From Fagopyrum homotropicum (lineage: Eukaryota > Streptophyta > Magnoliopsida > Caryophyllales > Polygonaceae): a stretch of DNA of 64,000 bases. A model generated the notes under the pieces. The model made no database searches, was not told the origin of the DNA, and saw only the letters and a program-made list of their open reading frames with translations. Of this stretch, positions 9,611-22,888 are shown in pieces. The position numbers and the translations under genes are program-made. Positions within the stretch are counted from its first letter, which is position 1. Each line of letters opens with the position of its first letter. The stretch spans positions 34,301,001-34,365,000 of the forward strand of contig BSWB01000003.1 of assembly GCA_033239125.1 (NCBI GenBank), in the 5' to 3' direction.

Positions 9611-12419
9611 TGTAGCACCCCAAATTCTCAGAACACGGGGAGTTACTGGTTAGGACCTCACAAAGAGTCCCGACCTTGGTTTAACAACAACTTTATTAGG
9701 ATCTTACAACAATACACAAATGTATTTAAATTCTTTGAAAATAATAAATAGTATACGTATGAATGTTCAACACATGACAACCTTACAAAACATAAATATA
9801 TATAACATGCATGCCGAAAGGAAGACTCCCCCATCTCCATCTAATGAGTATGTGGACCCGACTGACCATCTTTTCCGGATCTCTCTACAACTGTCTATCT
9901 CTACAAAATCAACAACACGGAATAACCGTTAGCTAACAATCCAAATATAAATAGAATAAAGATAGCACAAACACATCCAAGATAACATAAACACTCATCA
10001 TAATGGCACACAATCCGGTTATTATCTAATAGCTTAGGTGACTCACTTTATTCCGTTTTAAAGTTGTGGTACGAGAAATCTTAAGATTTCTCGCCTCCGT
10101 TCCTTCCAACTAGTACAAGTCTAGCACACCTCCGCCGTCAGCGTCACCACAAACCAAGTATGGATTAGTCCTTAAACAAACCCCCAGCGCCCTCGGGCTA
10201 ACTGAGCAGAATGCCACCGCCCGTTACTCTTAGGCGAAATATGTAGGTCGGTCGATAATTAATAAAAGTACACTTATAAACACGTCATTCAAACACCACT
10301 ATCGTTATTCACACTCATCCAGAAGCTAGCTAAGTAAGCCCAAAAGACTTACCTAAATCAATCTCGATTCTCAAATCTCAACCTGGTTAGCATCCGTAGA
10401 TTACTCAAAATTGCTTGTCACAAGAGGCAAGTGGATCAAAATATTTCCCATACACTTAGAAGTCTACGACTTCTAATATGTAAGGTTCTAACAGAAGAGA
10501 AATTACTAAAATACCCTCCTAGGGTAGAATGACAATTTTACCCTTTTTGAAACTTCCAAAAATCCCCTAAAATATGTCTATCATCTTCTTTGGGACATAA
10601 TTTCATATTCTAACTTTTAAGAATGAGTTTAGGTAGAAACTAGAAGAAACATGCATTCTCCTCACTTCTCAAAAAGGTCACTAGGATCCAACTTTAGCCT
10701 AGGATATGAGCCCCGAATAAAAATATAAAATTCTAACAAAAATCTCTAAGTCTTTTATGCTATGCACTCTATCCGTAGAAGCAAGAATTTCCCCAAAAAT
10801 ACCTAATAACCACTTCTACACAAATTCCTAAAGTCTGTTCCAAAACCAGAAATTCACAGTTAGCCAAAAATTGATTATTTTTTAACTTCTCAACTAGTCA
10901 ACTTTGGATCTTCATAAATCTACATCTAACTGTTAGATCAACCTCAATTTTTGGTACATCACCCTATGTATGACACTCTATAACATACAAAAAATTAAAC
11001 ACTTATCAAAACTACTTACAACTTTTTTTTTGAAAAATCATAACTCCTAAACCTCTTGATGAAATCCTCTGAAATTTTGATATATTATACTATGTAATCC
11101 TAACTATGACATATCCGAAATCCAATTCAAAAAAAATCAAAAACCTATTCAAAACTATCTCAGAAAACTGCATCACACGCAGTTTTTATCAACACTCAGC
11201 ACACTTATCAAAACTGCACGAGGAGCCAACTTTGGGATACCATAACTCTCAAACTGTAACTCTGATTCTTCTCAAAATTTGATATGTTCTTCTACAATAT
11301 GCCGACTATATCATATAAAAATTTCAGTCAAAAAGGAGGAGTTTTAATTGCATACATAAATCTGGCCCTGAAGTTGGGTGCTCGACACAATTTTATAAAA
11401 AAGAAAAAGTAATAGATTCACACTGCTTCTCCCTCCTCGATCTAAGTGAGTTTAAGCTAGATTTTGTAGCATCTATTAGTACATATTTATGGAGGGAAAG
11501 GTGATGAAAAGAGGTATGGGTCTTACTCGATTCTAGGGCTCGATTGTTGGAGGTTGCGGCCAGCTTGACTCGTGCTGATGTGTTGCTGTGCGTGACAAAA
11601 GCAACGGAAGAGGTTTCTCCTGCTGCTCGTGACAACAACACAGGAAGAGGCGCTCCCGCTTGCTGGTTGCCTCTCGTGACAAAATCACAAGGAGGGCGTT
11701 GTTGTTGCAGTGTCCTTGTGCAGGAGGGTGTCGCGTTGCTGATGTTTTCAACATATCCAGGATGAGGTTGCGCTGCTTGAAGACGAAGGGAGTGAAGAGG
11801 TGGTTTCCCTCAGCCGGTGTGGACAAGAGGACCAGAGGTTGGCCTGGCGTCGCTGTTAGGGTTTCCGAGGATGAAGACTGAAGACAGAAGGGTCGGCTAG
11901 GGTTGGGTCTCGTATGTGAACACCAGGGAATGGAGAGGGACGTATATCTTTTGCACGTGCAGAAGGAAGACTGAGGATAGGAGAGAGGCCATGGCATGGA
12001 AGGAAACTAGATTTGAATGAGCGGTTTATGTGGAGAAGGAATTGTAGAAGGAAAGAGCGTTACCCTGGAGGCGTTGAAGACGGAAGGAAGATATCTGCTT
12101 CCGGGCCTTGTTGGCGTTACTTGCACAAGGAGGGATGACATATGGGCTGAAGCAGAAGGAAGAAAAGGCCCGGATGGCCTTGTCTAACGGGCCCGGATGG
12201 TATCTTGCATGGGTTAAAAACTTCTAGTTGGCAAGTTATAAGAATGGAATTTATGTATAATAAGATTGATAAAACTAGAGCATAATATGTTGGTGATCCT
12301 CACATAAATTGATAGAAGTTCATAAAATCATGATATTAAGTATCCTATAAAAATTAAACTAGTCTATGTCCGGTTTGACTCGGAATAGAAAAATTGGAAT
12401 TAAATTTCCGGCTATTACA
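9611..12419 (-). mobile_element. Solo LTR A of a long-LTR gypsy family
   Basis: This 2.8-kb sequence is an inverted copy of the LTRs at 15817-18757 and 22889-25838. On the minus strand it begins TGTAATAGCCGG and ends GGGGTGCTACA. It is flanked by TACAA (9606-9610) and CACAA (12420-12424), a 5-bp target duplication with one change. There is no internal retrotransposon sequence on either side, so it is a solo LTR left by LTR-LTR recombination. Open frames inside it (for example 11533-11997 minus) correspond to the LTR reading frames of the other copies and have no recognised domain. Confidence 0.88.
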
Positions 12420-12639
12420 CACAAACTCTCCAAAAAATTGGTACCGAAATGACAACATAAGACGATGAAGAGATGTTGATTCCGTTCGATGATTCAAAAT
12501 TTAGTTAGGAGACGAATTTCTTCCACATTTTGAAATAAGAATATTTTAACTTATTGTAAGTTGATCATTAAACCGAAAAACAAGAACCCTTATTTGAATT
12601 TTTTTTCAATTAGGGTCTACCAAACTATTCGCGTGATGA

Positions 12640-15430
12640 AGGGACCGGTTATGCTCGCATGTTTGAAATTCGCGGTTTTTTCTACGATCGTAAGACAATG
12701 GTTGATTAAGCTCGTTTCATGGGAGGAACTATGAATATGGTATTAGTCACAAGTAGGTCATGGAGAAATGTTGTGAAATTCTTTATGTTTCGGTTGACAT
12801 GCGAATGTTTCGGAAACGCTTGGAAGAAGAAAGACGTTGATCCTGATATCAAATCGTCATCTATCCTAGCACATAAATCGAGAAAAGATGGGTGCTCATT
12901 TGATCTTGAGGGAATACAAAGCGAAGTTGATAAATGGACGTTACATGTTATATGTCGAGTGCACAACCAAAAATTCCCCGAGCAGTTAAAGGGACAAACA
13001 TATGTTGGCCGATTGACGCACACACAGTTTCGGAGGGTGAGATGTGAACTTAGGTTGGGCTTCAAGCCAAGGAATATTTTGAAGTCACTATCGTTGGATG
13101 ACTCCCACAACATTACCACCATAAGATAATTATACAATACTGGATTGAAGATTAGGATGCTACAAGTTAAAGGGCGAGGTCCACTCTAACAAGCACTCTA
13201 CACATTAGAGCAACGTCATTACTATGCCAATGTGGGGAGATGCCCGCATTCAGATGAACTTTCAGATTTTTTCATCATGCATCCATATTCCAGACATCTT
13301 CTCAACTTATTTCTTTATGTCATCATAATAGACACGACATACAAGACGAATGAGTAAGTTTTAATATACATTCTTTTTAACAGATTTTATTATGTTACAT
13401 GCACATTTGCTTTCAAGTCCAACGAAACTATAGTCTAGATTTTCTGCCCTCTATAGGTACAAGATGTCATTGTTAAAGATTGTCGGTATCACTAGCACGA
13501 GGTTGATATTTGCAATAGTATTTGTTTTCATGTCTAAGAAAAACTCGAATTACTATGAGTGGACATTAGAGAGACTCCGAGATGTGTGTGAAAATGTTAC
13601 GCTGGGGGTTATTGAGATGGATAGAGATCTTGGACTTATAAGTGCACTATGTGTCGATTTCCCGGATGTGAAGCACATGATTTGCACATTTCATGCCAAG
13701 TGCAACATTCAACATTTATCTTGGACGGTGACACAATCAAATCAAGCACAAACAGTTTTTGTATCACACTACAATGCCTTGTTTGAATCCAGATCCTCTA
13801 CGAGTTATGAGAGACATTTTGTAGAAATGAAAGTTAATTGGCAAAGTTATTTGAGGTTGATGGAGTATATGGAGGCTACATGGCTAATCTCATACAAAGA
13901 GCCAATTGTTCGAGCCTGGGGCGGCTTGTATCATCATTTTGGCACGAGGACAATAAATGCTTAAGAACTCAATCCTACATTCTTTATAAGTTTTTTTAAA
14001 ATTTATATTAGTATATTGGTTCGATAATGATTTTTAGGTGTGAGTCAGCACACTCTTTATTGAAGAGTACATTGTATTCGAGTGTGCAAGGATTTTAGTT
14101 GGTGGTAGACAACATCGACTTGATGATAATTGATGAGATCGGAAAGATCCAATCGTCCATAGAGACTTTACACGAGAGGATGTTATTGGATGTGCGGGTT
14201 TCAATATTTGATTTGTTCAGTAACAAAGTAATTAACGAGTGCTTCATTATATTGTTGGAGATCTATAGCAAGGCGAACAAACTTAGGAGCATAATAACAT
14301 GTCATAATCCATATTGGAGAGAAGCTCATGGATTTCCTTGTGTCCATGAGTTCTTTCTTGCTATTAGGGCTTAGGTGCCAATACGTTTGGATTAGATCAA
14401 TCTATATTGGAGGCAAGTACGATGGGAAATAGTGGATCCAACCGTAGAAGATGATGTTGTCCACATTGATCCACAAATTGTGTCATTAAGCAACTTTAAG
14501 GATTGGATGTATTTAAATTTGTTAAGTAAAGATCAGATTGAGCGGATGACTTCGACATATGAGGACATGATACATCCGGGCTCTTCAAATATGATGGAAC
14601 TAGAGCAGAAGGTAAGAACTAAAGGAAGACCACTGAAATATGGTATTCGTTCAACAAGGAGAGCACCAAGTGGGTTCAAGGTCGGCATGGCCACATCCTC
14701 GGGGTCGCCCACCAAAATTAGGTCACCAAGCGGAAGTTAAGGTTGAAAAGGCCAACCAGGGTCAATATGCTCAAGTTAAGGTTAAGGATCCCGAACCAGT
14801 GAAATTAACTTCAGGTAGTAAACCACATGACAAGAAAATTATCTCCCGACGGTCTAAGGTTTATTGCTTCAAGGATGGTCAAACTCATAAGTTCATGAAA
14901 CCCTTCATCCTCTTGGCGTTGGATGCAAAAGTCGATGGATATTGTGGGGTTAGAGCTCTTACTGTGGTTTTAGGATATTTTGAGGAAGATTATTTTATCA
15001 TATGAAAGGAATTGGCCACAGAGTTTTTCATGAGAAAGGACTTCTATGCAATTGTGAGTATCTCTTTTGTTCCTTAACCATTGTTTGTTCATCAAAGTTC
15101 ATTCCTTCACCTTTACTTGTTTTATGACAAGATTCTTCTTACATCTGGCCTATTAATGAAGTTATAAGTCCGTTTTCCTGGACCAAGGCCCGCCGGAGAA
15201 TTGTACGAAGTTACCAACTGTCGGTTTGACAACATCAACTTATTGTCATTGCGTTGTGGTTATACTTGGATGGTGTCCTGATACATGTTTACCTATGATG
15301 AGAATGGTTTGAGAACCAAGAACCCCTGACAAAGATTCGTACAATAACATTGGTTGGCGGTAATCACGTTGTAAGGTAGTTTACTTCAATAACTTGTTAA
15401 TGATCCTACTATAAAGACTTAGTGTAATGA
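12640..15430 (+). pseudogene. MULE transposase with FAR1-like N-terminus and OTU-like protease tail
   Basis: Pieces in order: a FAR1-type DNA-binding region (SRKDGCSFDL, WTLHVICRVHN, GRLT, then KPRNILKSL and NITTIR, 12890-13127); the MULE catalytic core starting IDTTYKTN (near 13329) and continuing IVGITSTRLIFAIVFVFMS and MDRDLGLISAL (13470-13650); a zinc-binding tail HGFPCVHEF (near 14329); the linker RTKGRP; and the start of an OTU cysteine protease domain, DAKVDGYCGVRAL (near 14920), whose catalytic Cys context is recognisable. Degraded frames continue to about 15430 with a GGNHVV-like block. Such transposase-OTU fusions are known among plant MULEs. The DDE core is broken by stops and frameshifts, and likely introns (for example an acceptor before 12614) complicate the frames. 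The gene is cut on its right by the CRM-like insertion. Confidence 0.85.
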
Positions 15431-15433
15431 GTA

Positions 15434-15816
15434 TGATGTGGGACCATCTCCAATACAAGGACCAGTTACAAGCACAAAGGCTAAAGCATTAAAGGATAAG
15501 CCAACAACTCCTTCTTCAGATTCGATTATGGATGGAGCAATCACACGATCAAGAGTTGTAATAATTCCTTAAATCTCTCATACTATCTTAAGGGATTATT
15601 TAGATTCTATCTTTTTAGATTTTATATTATACCTTTTAAAAGATATGTTTTCTACATTATCTTTTCAAAAGATATATTTTATAGATAATATATTTTTAGT
15701 TTTTCCTAGTTTTAGTAGGTTAAGTCTCCCTTATAAATAGTCTTAGTGGCGGAGATTGTTTAGTAGATTAGATTTGATATTTTCCACAGATTTGTGTGAC
15801 TTACGGCTTCACTTAA
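15434..15816 (+). repeat. 5' LTR of the CRM-like element, left part
   Basis: It matches the 3' LTR from 31922, except that the bases equivalent to 32046-32351 are missing at 15556/15557. It stops at the LARD-like insertion, whose target duplication CTTAA is at 15812-15816. Confidence 0.88.
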
Positions 15817-18757
15817 TGTAATATCCGAAATTTTTTTATTCAGTTTAATTCCGAAGCAAATCGGACTTCGAGCCGTTGACGGTTTTCCATTATATCTAGT
15901 ATTTCTTTCTTCACAAATTTTATCATTTTATGTAAAATTTAATTCACATAAAATGATAGAATTATATCAAACCCAAATTCTTATAATTTTTATCATTTTA
16001 TGTAGAATTTAATTCACATAAAATGATAGAATTATATCAAACTCTAATTCTTATAATTAATTCTTAACGACGACTTTAGACGAGACCATGACAAAGCTGT
16101 GACGAGGCCCAGACAAGCAGTTGACGGAGCCCAGACAAGTAGTTTACGAGGCCCAGACAAGCAGTTGACAAGGCCTAGACAAGCAGTGACAAGCAGTGAC
16201 AAGGCCCAGACAAGCAGTGACAAGGCCAGACAGGCAGTGACAAGGCCCATATGGCCAATCTGCACGTCAAGGACCAGCTGCTACACTTGGACCGGCCCAG
16301 CACTGCCTTGCCCACGTTAGTTAGCAAGCTGGAGGAAGGCTCTCTCTCTCCATCAGAACGTAACTGTTGGATCTCGAAGAGTCTTTCGTTGATTAAGCAC
16401 CGGATCTGTCACACTCCTTCACTTCGTGTCCAGATACATGCCGGGGTATACGCTGCAGATCTCACCACACTCCTCCTCCCCTCTTCTCACGTTTCTATCC
16501 CGAACCGCCATAGCCAAGGGTTTCTTTCTGGCTCTCCTCCGCTGCTGCCTATTCCCACACCCTTCTGCACCGCTGCCGCCAACAAGAAGGACGAGAAATT
16601 GTCCAGCCTTCCCTTTCTTCTTCGTCAACCAAGCAGACCGGCAGATCTCTTGATGCATCCTCATCTCGAACGAACAACCAGCAACCCTAGGATAAACATG
16701 TATAGCCTCCCTCCTTGCACAACTGGAGTCCTTTCTTTCCTGCTGCATCATTCTCTGTACGCAAGCAATCACGAAACCAACAGGAAGAGTCAAGCAAGCC
16801 GCAAGTTCCAATGGTCGAACCCTAGAATCGAGTAAGACCCATACCTCTTTTGGTTACCTTTCCCTCCACACATATGAGCTATTAGATGCTACAAAATCTG
16901 TCCTAAAGTCACTCAGGTCGAGCAGGTGAAGCACTGTAAAAGGATTTACTTTTTGGAACTTCCAAAACTGTGTCCAGTACCCAACTTCAGAATCCGATTT
17001 AGGTATGAAATACTCCTTCTTTTTGGCTGATTTTCGGATACGTTGTAGATGGTATTGCATAGTAAATCATACTAAAATTTCAGAGTAATCCATGTTACAG
17101 TTTGAGAGATATGGGGTTTCAAAGTTGACTCCTCTTACAGTTTTTATAAATGTGCTGAGTTGAGAAAAACAGCATGGTATGCTGTTTTGTGAGATAGTTT
17201 TGAATAGGCTTTTGATCTCCGTTGAACTTGAATTTTGGATATGATATAGTTGACATATTGTTGTAGAACATATTAGAATTTGAGAGGAATCCAGCGAGTG
17301 GTTTGAGATTTACGATTTTTCAAAGATGTAGTCGTAAGCAGTTTTTCTGTTGTGCTGAAATTCGGTTTTGTGAGATAGTTTTAAATAGGATTTTGATCTC
17401 CTTTCCGGCTGAATTTGTGATATATTATAGATAAGATTTTATAGTAGAACATATCAAAATTTGGGATAAATCCAGCAAGTAGTTTAGGAGTTATGATTTT
17501 TCAAAGTTAAGACAGTGTGTTGCTTGTTAAGTGTTGTAACCAACTTTAGAAATTTTTGTAGAAGCGATGCTTTAACAGTTTTAATAAATTCTTTCTCCTA
17601 TGAGTATATGGGATATCATAGATGATCTAGGAAATTATTTCGGACTTTTTATAAGATTATTCGAATTTTATATTTGAAGCTGTAGTTGGACTTTAGTGAC
17701 TTTTCGGGAAATAGAAAAGGGGTAGTTTTTCTAGTTGTTACCTAAAATCATCCTAGGGAGTAGAATATGGTTAGTTAGTCTCAAATAAGAGTTTAAACAT
17801 AAATTATGAAATTTTTAGAAGTTTCGGGACCAAGGGTAAAATAGTCATTTTACCATAAACTAATACTGTAATCAATTCCGTTCTATTAAGACCTACTATC
17901 TTAGAAGTCTTAAGACTTCTAATTACCTAGAAAGTGTGCTGACACACTTGTCTCCTTTGACAGGCTATTGAATTCCTACAGTTACCGATGAGTGGTGATT
18001 AAGAGAGTCGAGATTTGATTCTGGTAAGTCCACGGACTTACTTAGCTGACTTCTTGTATGAGTGTAATGTGTATGAGTGGTGTTTGTTAGTTATGATAAA
18101 CAACGAAACCGGATTAGGCCGACTTTATTATTTACGTAATTGACCCAAGTGTATGATAACGGGTCGTGACATCATCTGCCTAGCTCTTGCGAGAGTCTAG
18201 GAGGTTCCCTGCGACCAGCCCAGTCCGGTAGACGGTCAGATGCATTAGTACCATTCCGCGTTGGTAAACGGGGACAGGGGCGAGGTTTGGGAATCCCTCG
18301 TGGCACAAAATAAGTATCATTAGTAATGACCTATCACCTAATTAAAGATAATAAGAGGATTGAGTGTTGGATGTTGATTGTGTATGATGTGTGATTGTGC
18401 TTTTACCTTTATACTTATGCATAGAATGTTAGCTAACGGTTTTAATACGCTTGTAGATGCCTTGCAGGTTAAGACAGTTGTAGAGAGATCCGGAGGGACT
18501 GGTCAGCCGTGTCCACGTACTCATTTAGTTGGGGACGAGGTTGTCTTATATACTTTATATGCATCGTTTTAGTACCTTTGATTTGTAAGGCTGATACATA
18601 TTTTTTCATGTATATATTGTTTAAAGTTTTCAAATGTTTTTAATACTTTTGTGCCTTGTTGTAAGATCCAAGTTAAATTGTTGTCAAACTAAGGTCGGGA
18701 CCCATTGTGAGGTCCTAACCAGTAGCTCCCTGAGTTCTCAGAATTTGGGGTGTTACA
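15817..18757 (+). repeat. 5' LTR of the LARD-like element
   Basis: It begins TGTAATATCCG and ends GGGGTGTTACA. Near its start is a tandem duplication of an AT-rich ~70-bp block (about 15908-16045). It contains an open frame of 194 codons (16251-16835), also open in the 3' LTR (23333-23917), with no recognisable domain; I regard it as LTR sequence rather than a gene. Confidence 0.92.
16095..16250 (+). repeat. LTR minisatellite (GACAAGGCCCAGACAAGCAGT type)
   Basis: About seven imperfect copies of a ~21-bp unit (core CCCAGACAAGCAGT, with CGAGG/CAAGG variants) occur in tandem. The second LTR has the matching array at about 23175-23335 with a different copy arrangement, so the array has changed since insertion. 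Confidence 0.85.
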
Positions 18758-18760
18758 ATA

Positions 18761-18772
18761 TGGTATCAGAGC
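18761..18772 (+). promoter_or_regulatory. Primer-binding site (initiator Met tRNA type)
   Basis: TGGTATCAGAGC lies three bases after the 5' LTR, the usual plant gypsy/copia primer site complementary to the 3' end of initiator Met tRNA. Confidence 0.9.
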
Positions 18773-21700
18773 TCTGGGTTGGCAACAATGGCACTTGAAA
18801 TCTTCTGAAAGACCAAATGTATAAAATAACTAGAACCCGAAAGGGGTCTAAAATTTTCAAAACGGATTTCTGTTTTTAAACGCGCGTATAGTCGGGTTGT
18901 TGGGTTAGTAGTATGTCGGATCACCATCGCTCTCCGTGGATCTCTGCAACTTGGATCGATAGGTGTTAGTATATAGAGTTTTTATGACGTTTATTATTAC
19001 ATGTTATATACATGTGTATGCTTAGCTTGTTAGTATCCTAAAGGAATTTTATATCCATTAGTTGTGATATCATGCAGCGATTATCACCTCATGATAAATC
19101 GGTGGCAGACTTGAAGAGTTTTCAACACGAGACGAAGGACTCGGACCTTGGATCAAGTAATATACTCGGGTGGGCGTCCTAGTAACCCTTGTTAACCATC
19201 CAAAGAACTAATAGGCGAAGAAGTAAAGATGTGGAGATAATTTTGACCATATATAAGTACAATCAAATGAGGAAGAATTCCCGAGTCAACTCAGATAGAA
19301 GAAATAGAAGGTCATACAGTGACTTAGTGGTATGAAGCCGAGAGATGAATTATAAGAACCATGCAAGAGACTACAAGAGTGCGGAGTAGAGATGACAATA
19401 TTGGAACGAGACAAGTAGAATTGAGTACAACTAAGATTGTAAAATCAAGGGCATTACCATCGAGACGGATGCCCCATCGACCATTATGGGCATGAGAAAC
19501 CAGAAGAGACAAAGTGTCAACCCGGGTACGAGAATCTAAGGTGCACGGAATGAAGACCTACAATTGAGTGTAAAAGTGAAAAGGCAGACTCCACAAGCGT
19601 GGGGAGGTTTTGACCTCCTCAGAGATATAAGTAGTTTGAAAGAAACCGCGACGCCAATATCCAAAGAATGGAAGCCTGTAGCAGGGTCAACTTAGTTTCA
19701 TGAAGGCGATATTACCACTAACTCCAGTGAAGAAATCTGTATGGGAGAACGGCCATGCTAGACTCGAGAGTCCAGGGTAACCCGAATTATCACGGGACCT
19801 AAGCCATCAACACAGATGGTCCATGCAAAAGGAACTACAAGTGGATGATCCTTACGGCCATAAGAATTTCAAAGACGCTTGCAAGCTATCGTAAAAATTT
19901 GAAACGACTATTTATGCCAGATGAATGACACAATCGGACTAGAGAAATGGAGTTAGCCCATAAGAAGCGGAAGGGTGGAAGGTAGAAGAACTAAAGAAGT
20001 ATAAAAGGATTTTCATGAGCAATTGTTTACCTACTAACTAAGAAAAATTTTGACAGGTCACAAGTAACACGGAATGGAGACTTACAACTTAATGTAAGAA
20101 CGAAATGTAGACTTCACGAGCCGGGAGACATTTTGTCTTCTTTAAAAGATAAGAATTCTAAGAGGAATCGCAACGCCAGTATCGAAAGGATCGAAGCCCT
20201 GTAACATAGTCAACCGAGATTTAGAAGGAAATATTATAAACAACACCGATTAAGAACCTGTGCTGATGAGAATCTTGTGAGGGACTCAAAAGTCTAGGTT
20301 AACCCCATTTATAACAGAACATAAGTCATCACCACAGATGGTCCTTGTAAAGGGACTACAATTGGGTGGTAATTAAAAGTCACTGGAACTACAAGACGCT
20401 TACCATCTATTGTGGAGTGTTAAGAACGACTTTTGGCGTTAGGCGAATGGCACAGTGAGACTTGAGAAAGAGAGTTGTCCCAAAGAAAGCAGAAGAGTGA
20501 AAGATAAGATGAACTAAAGAAGGATAAAAGGATTAATCTAGTAGGTGATGTGCACCAAAAGTTTAATACCAGTAGAGGTATGGAATTGAGATAAGTCAAT
20601 TATAGACTGATCGATGTCAACCAAGGACGTGCAAGTATGGTTTGGTATTGACGAGTTATGTACCGTTAAGAAGAGATATTTGTGACTGTGGATCTATGGA
20701 GTAGCTTTACCGACGCCTTAGAGGATTTCCTCAAGTAGGCAACGACAATATCTTGGATGAATTAAAGGTATAAAGAGGAACGTTTTAAGGGTTACTACTT
20801 GGCTCGTTAAGATCAAACTTCGGTCAAGTCAGGGAGTTGGATCCGTGGTAGAAGAACTAAGGAAGTAAGCGGAAGAAGTTTTTTTTTATCGTTGCTTTAT
20901 TTTCTTAAGGCAAGTAAAGAAGGTACTTGGTACTTCATCAGCATAAGACTCATGGTATGATTAGAAGAAAGAGTTTTGGGTCAATCATTTTATACTTCCA
21001 GAAAAGGTCCTTAGGATTAATGGGTGACAACAGGATAAGCAGAGTAGCGCAGCGGAAGCGTGGTGTGTCCCAACCCACAAAGCAAGAAGCTCAAGGATAC
21101 TGATGGATGTCGTGTCGAGTTTAAGATGGTGATAGTGGGTGAAATGCTTTCTAGTTGGAAGGAACGTGAGAAAGGCTATGTGGAGTGACTGAAAATGTTG
21201 TACGGAAACTTAGGTGCATGTAGAGGTAATAGAAGGAGGCTGCTACCCTATTATGGATCCGAGTGAAGAGTGATGGCTTTGTTACATGTTGCCAGACAAG
21301 TAGTGTGGAATTCTATACTAATAGAATACTCTAGAGTGAGTTTTCAGGATGGATTAGGAAAGAATTAATGATGTAATAAAAATATTGTGCATGGTCTGCA
21401 CTAGAAAGCTCAAAGGGAGTAACTACCATCCTGAGTCGAAGATACATAAGAATGAGAAGCGACAGGAGCATACTTGCAACCTAGTAACTGTGCTTAAGAA
21501 AGCATGATCTCGGAGTAGATTTTATGTGTAATATTATATCGGAACAGAGCATAGTTGCGTTTTGAGTCAGATGGATATTATCAGTTTGATAACCATGGTG
21601 GAGAAAAGAGTGCACTACTGATGGTATGTTAACAATTATTGAGTAGTCATGATCAAATAACGGTGATAGGAGATCACTTTGTGTCTATACCGTCATTCCG

Positions 21701-22691
21701 GACGTATTCTAGGTCACTTAAGATCTTGGAAAATGCGTGACAAACCTAAGTTTGAGCAAATGATATATGAGAGATCTGTAAATAATATAATAATGTCAAG
21801 TGAACAAAGAGGATGACCACTAGATTTGATTTTTAGTTGTCTCGAGTGTTAGACCTGAAAAGGGTAAAAGGTGACGATTCCTTACTTGAGGAGTAAGATG
21901 ACTGAGTAATATTAAAAGACAAGACCAAGTGGGTCGTGATACTAAGAGCATTGAGCACTTGGTAAGTGTTGGTGGATGTCCAAGACCTTAGACCTGATTG
22001 TGTAGTCAGAACCTTTTCAAAAGGCCGGAAGCAAGTGGTCATAACGAAGGGAAGGAAGTTGAATAGATTATTTTTCCGTAGGGTAATCAAAGGATCTAGA
22101 AGTGATTTGAGTAAGGAAAACCATTAGAAGTTTTAAAGCGGTTTAAAAGTGACTGATATACTAGTTTTCCTCACCCTATTGGAGAGTGTAGCTTCGGTTT
22201 TCCACGGAGACTAAGTTTGGGAACTGAGTTTGAAAATTTCAGTTGGAGAGATACCTACCAGACACGAGTTAGGTCATCAGATTAGAGGGTCAAACATTTG
22301 AGCCGGATAATACCAGTGAGATATCCGGTAACCACTCTAGAACGTGGTAGCAGGGGCTTGTGATCTAAGTACCTGAAAAGATTTAAGATTTAGTGGTTTT
22401 ATGAGAAGCCGATAAGGCTACCTAAGACATTGGGGATAGCAAGAGACGTAATAGTTCAAAAAGTTATATAGCGATAGTTGTAACCTCGGGAGTAACGAGT
22501 CAGGGCTTGACCTTGTATCTGTGATATTGTTTGACTGCTTGTTTATTTCATGTTTGAGTGTTTAGTTAGTGATGTGTTCTTTTGGTAACCTTGATATATA
22601 GGATACTTAGATGTTGGAATGACGAGACTTTTGTGTAATGATCAAACACACCCATTTGGTGCCTTAAAGGCCGATCAGAATTGTCTTATCC
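18773..22691 (+). other. Non-coding interior of the LARD-like element
   Basis: No open frame longer than about 85 codons and no gag, RT or integrase motif could be read here. Only the last bases before the polypurine tract (YPKFRDE-like, about 22688-22710) recall the C-terminal end of gypsy pol. It is therefore a degenerate or replaced interior. Confidence 0.7.
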
Positions 22692-22888
22692 TAAGTTTCG
22701 GGACGAAACTTATTTTGAGGGGGGTCTGATGTAACGACCGGATTTTTCGTTACGCTTTAATAGGGTTAGAGGGGTTTAGAAAACGAAATTAAAAATTAGT
22801 GAAACTAGGATAAACAAGTTTATGTATGAAAGTCGTTTAATTAAGTACCTTGTTCTAAGTTTCGGGACGAAACTTCTTTTAAGGGGGT
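22692..22888 (+). repeat. Duplicated pol-end/polypurine tract with an LTR fragment between
   Basis: CTAAGTTTCGGGACGAAACT followed by a G-rich purine run occurs at 22692-22729 and again at 22853-22888. Between them, at about 22734, is TGTAACGACCGGATTTTT, which resembles the LTR start of this family but is not the LTR that follows. The arrangement looks like a truncated LTR tip from a related element plus a second polypurine tract. Confidence 0.7.

Noticed and set aside
15557..15570. TGTAATAATTCC (also at 32352) taken as the start of the CRM-like LTR
   Set aside because: The match between the two LTRs extends upstream to TGATGTGGG (15434 and 31922), and a polypurine tract directly precedes 31922, so the true LTR start is there. 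The apparent start is only the edge of a 306-bp deletion in the 5' copy.
16419..16811. Minus-strand 130-codon frame in the LARD LTR (also 23501-23893)
   Set aside because: It is antisense to the other LTR frame and has no motif. It is a shadow or chance frame.
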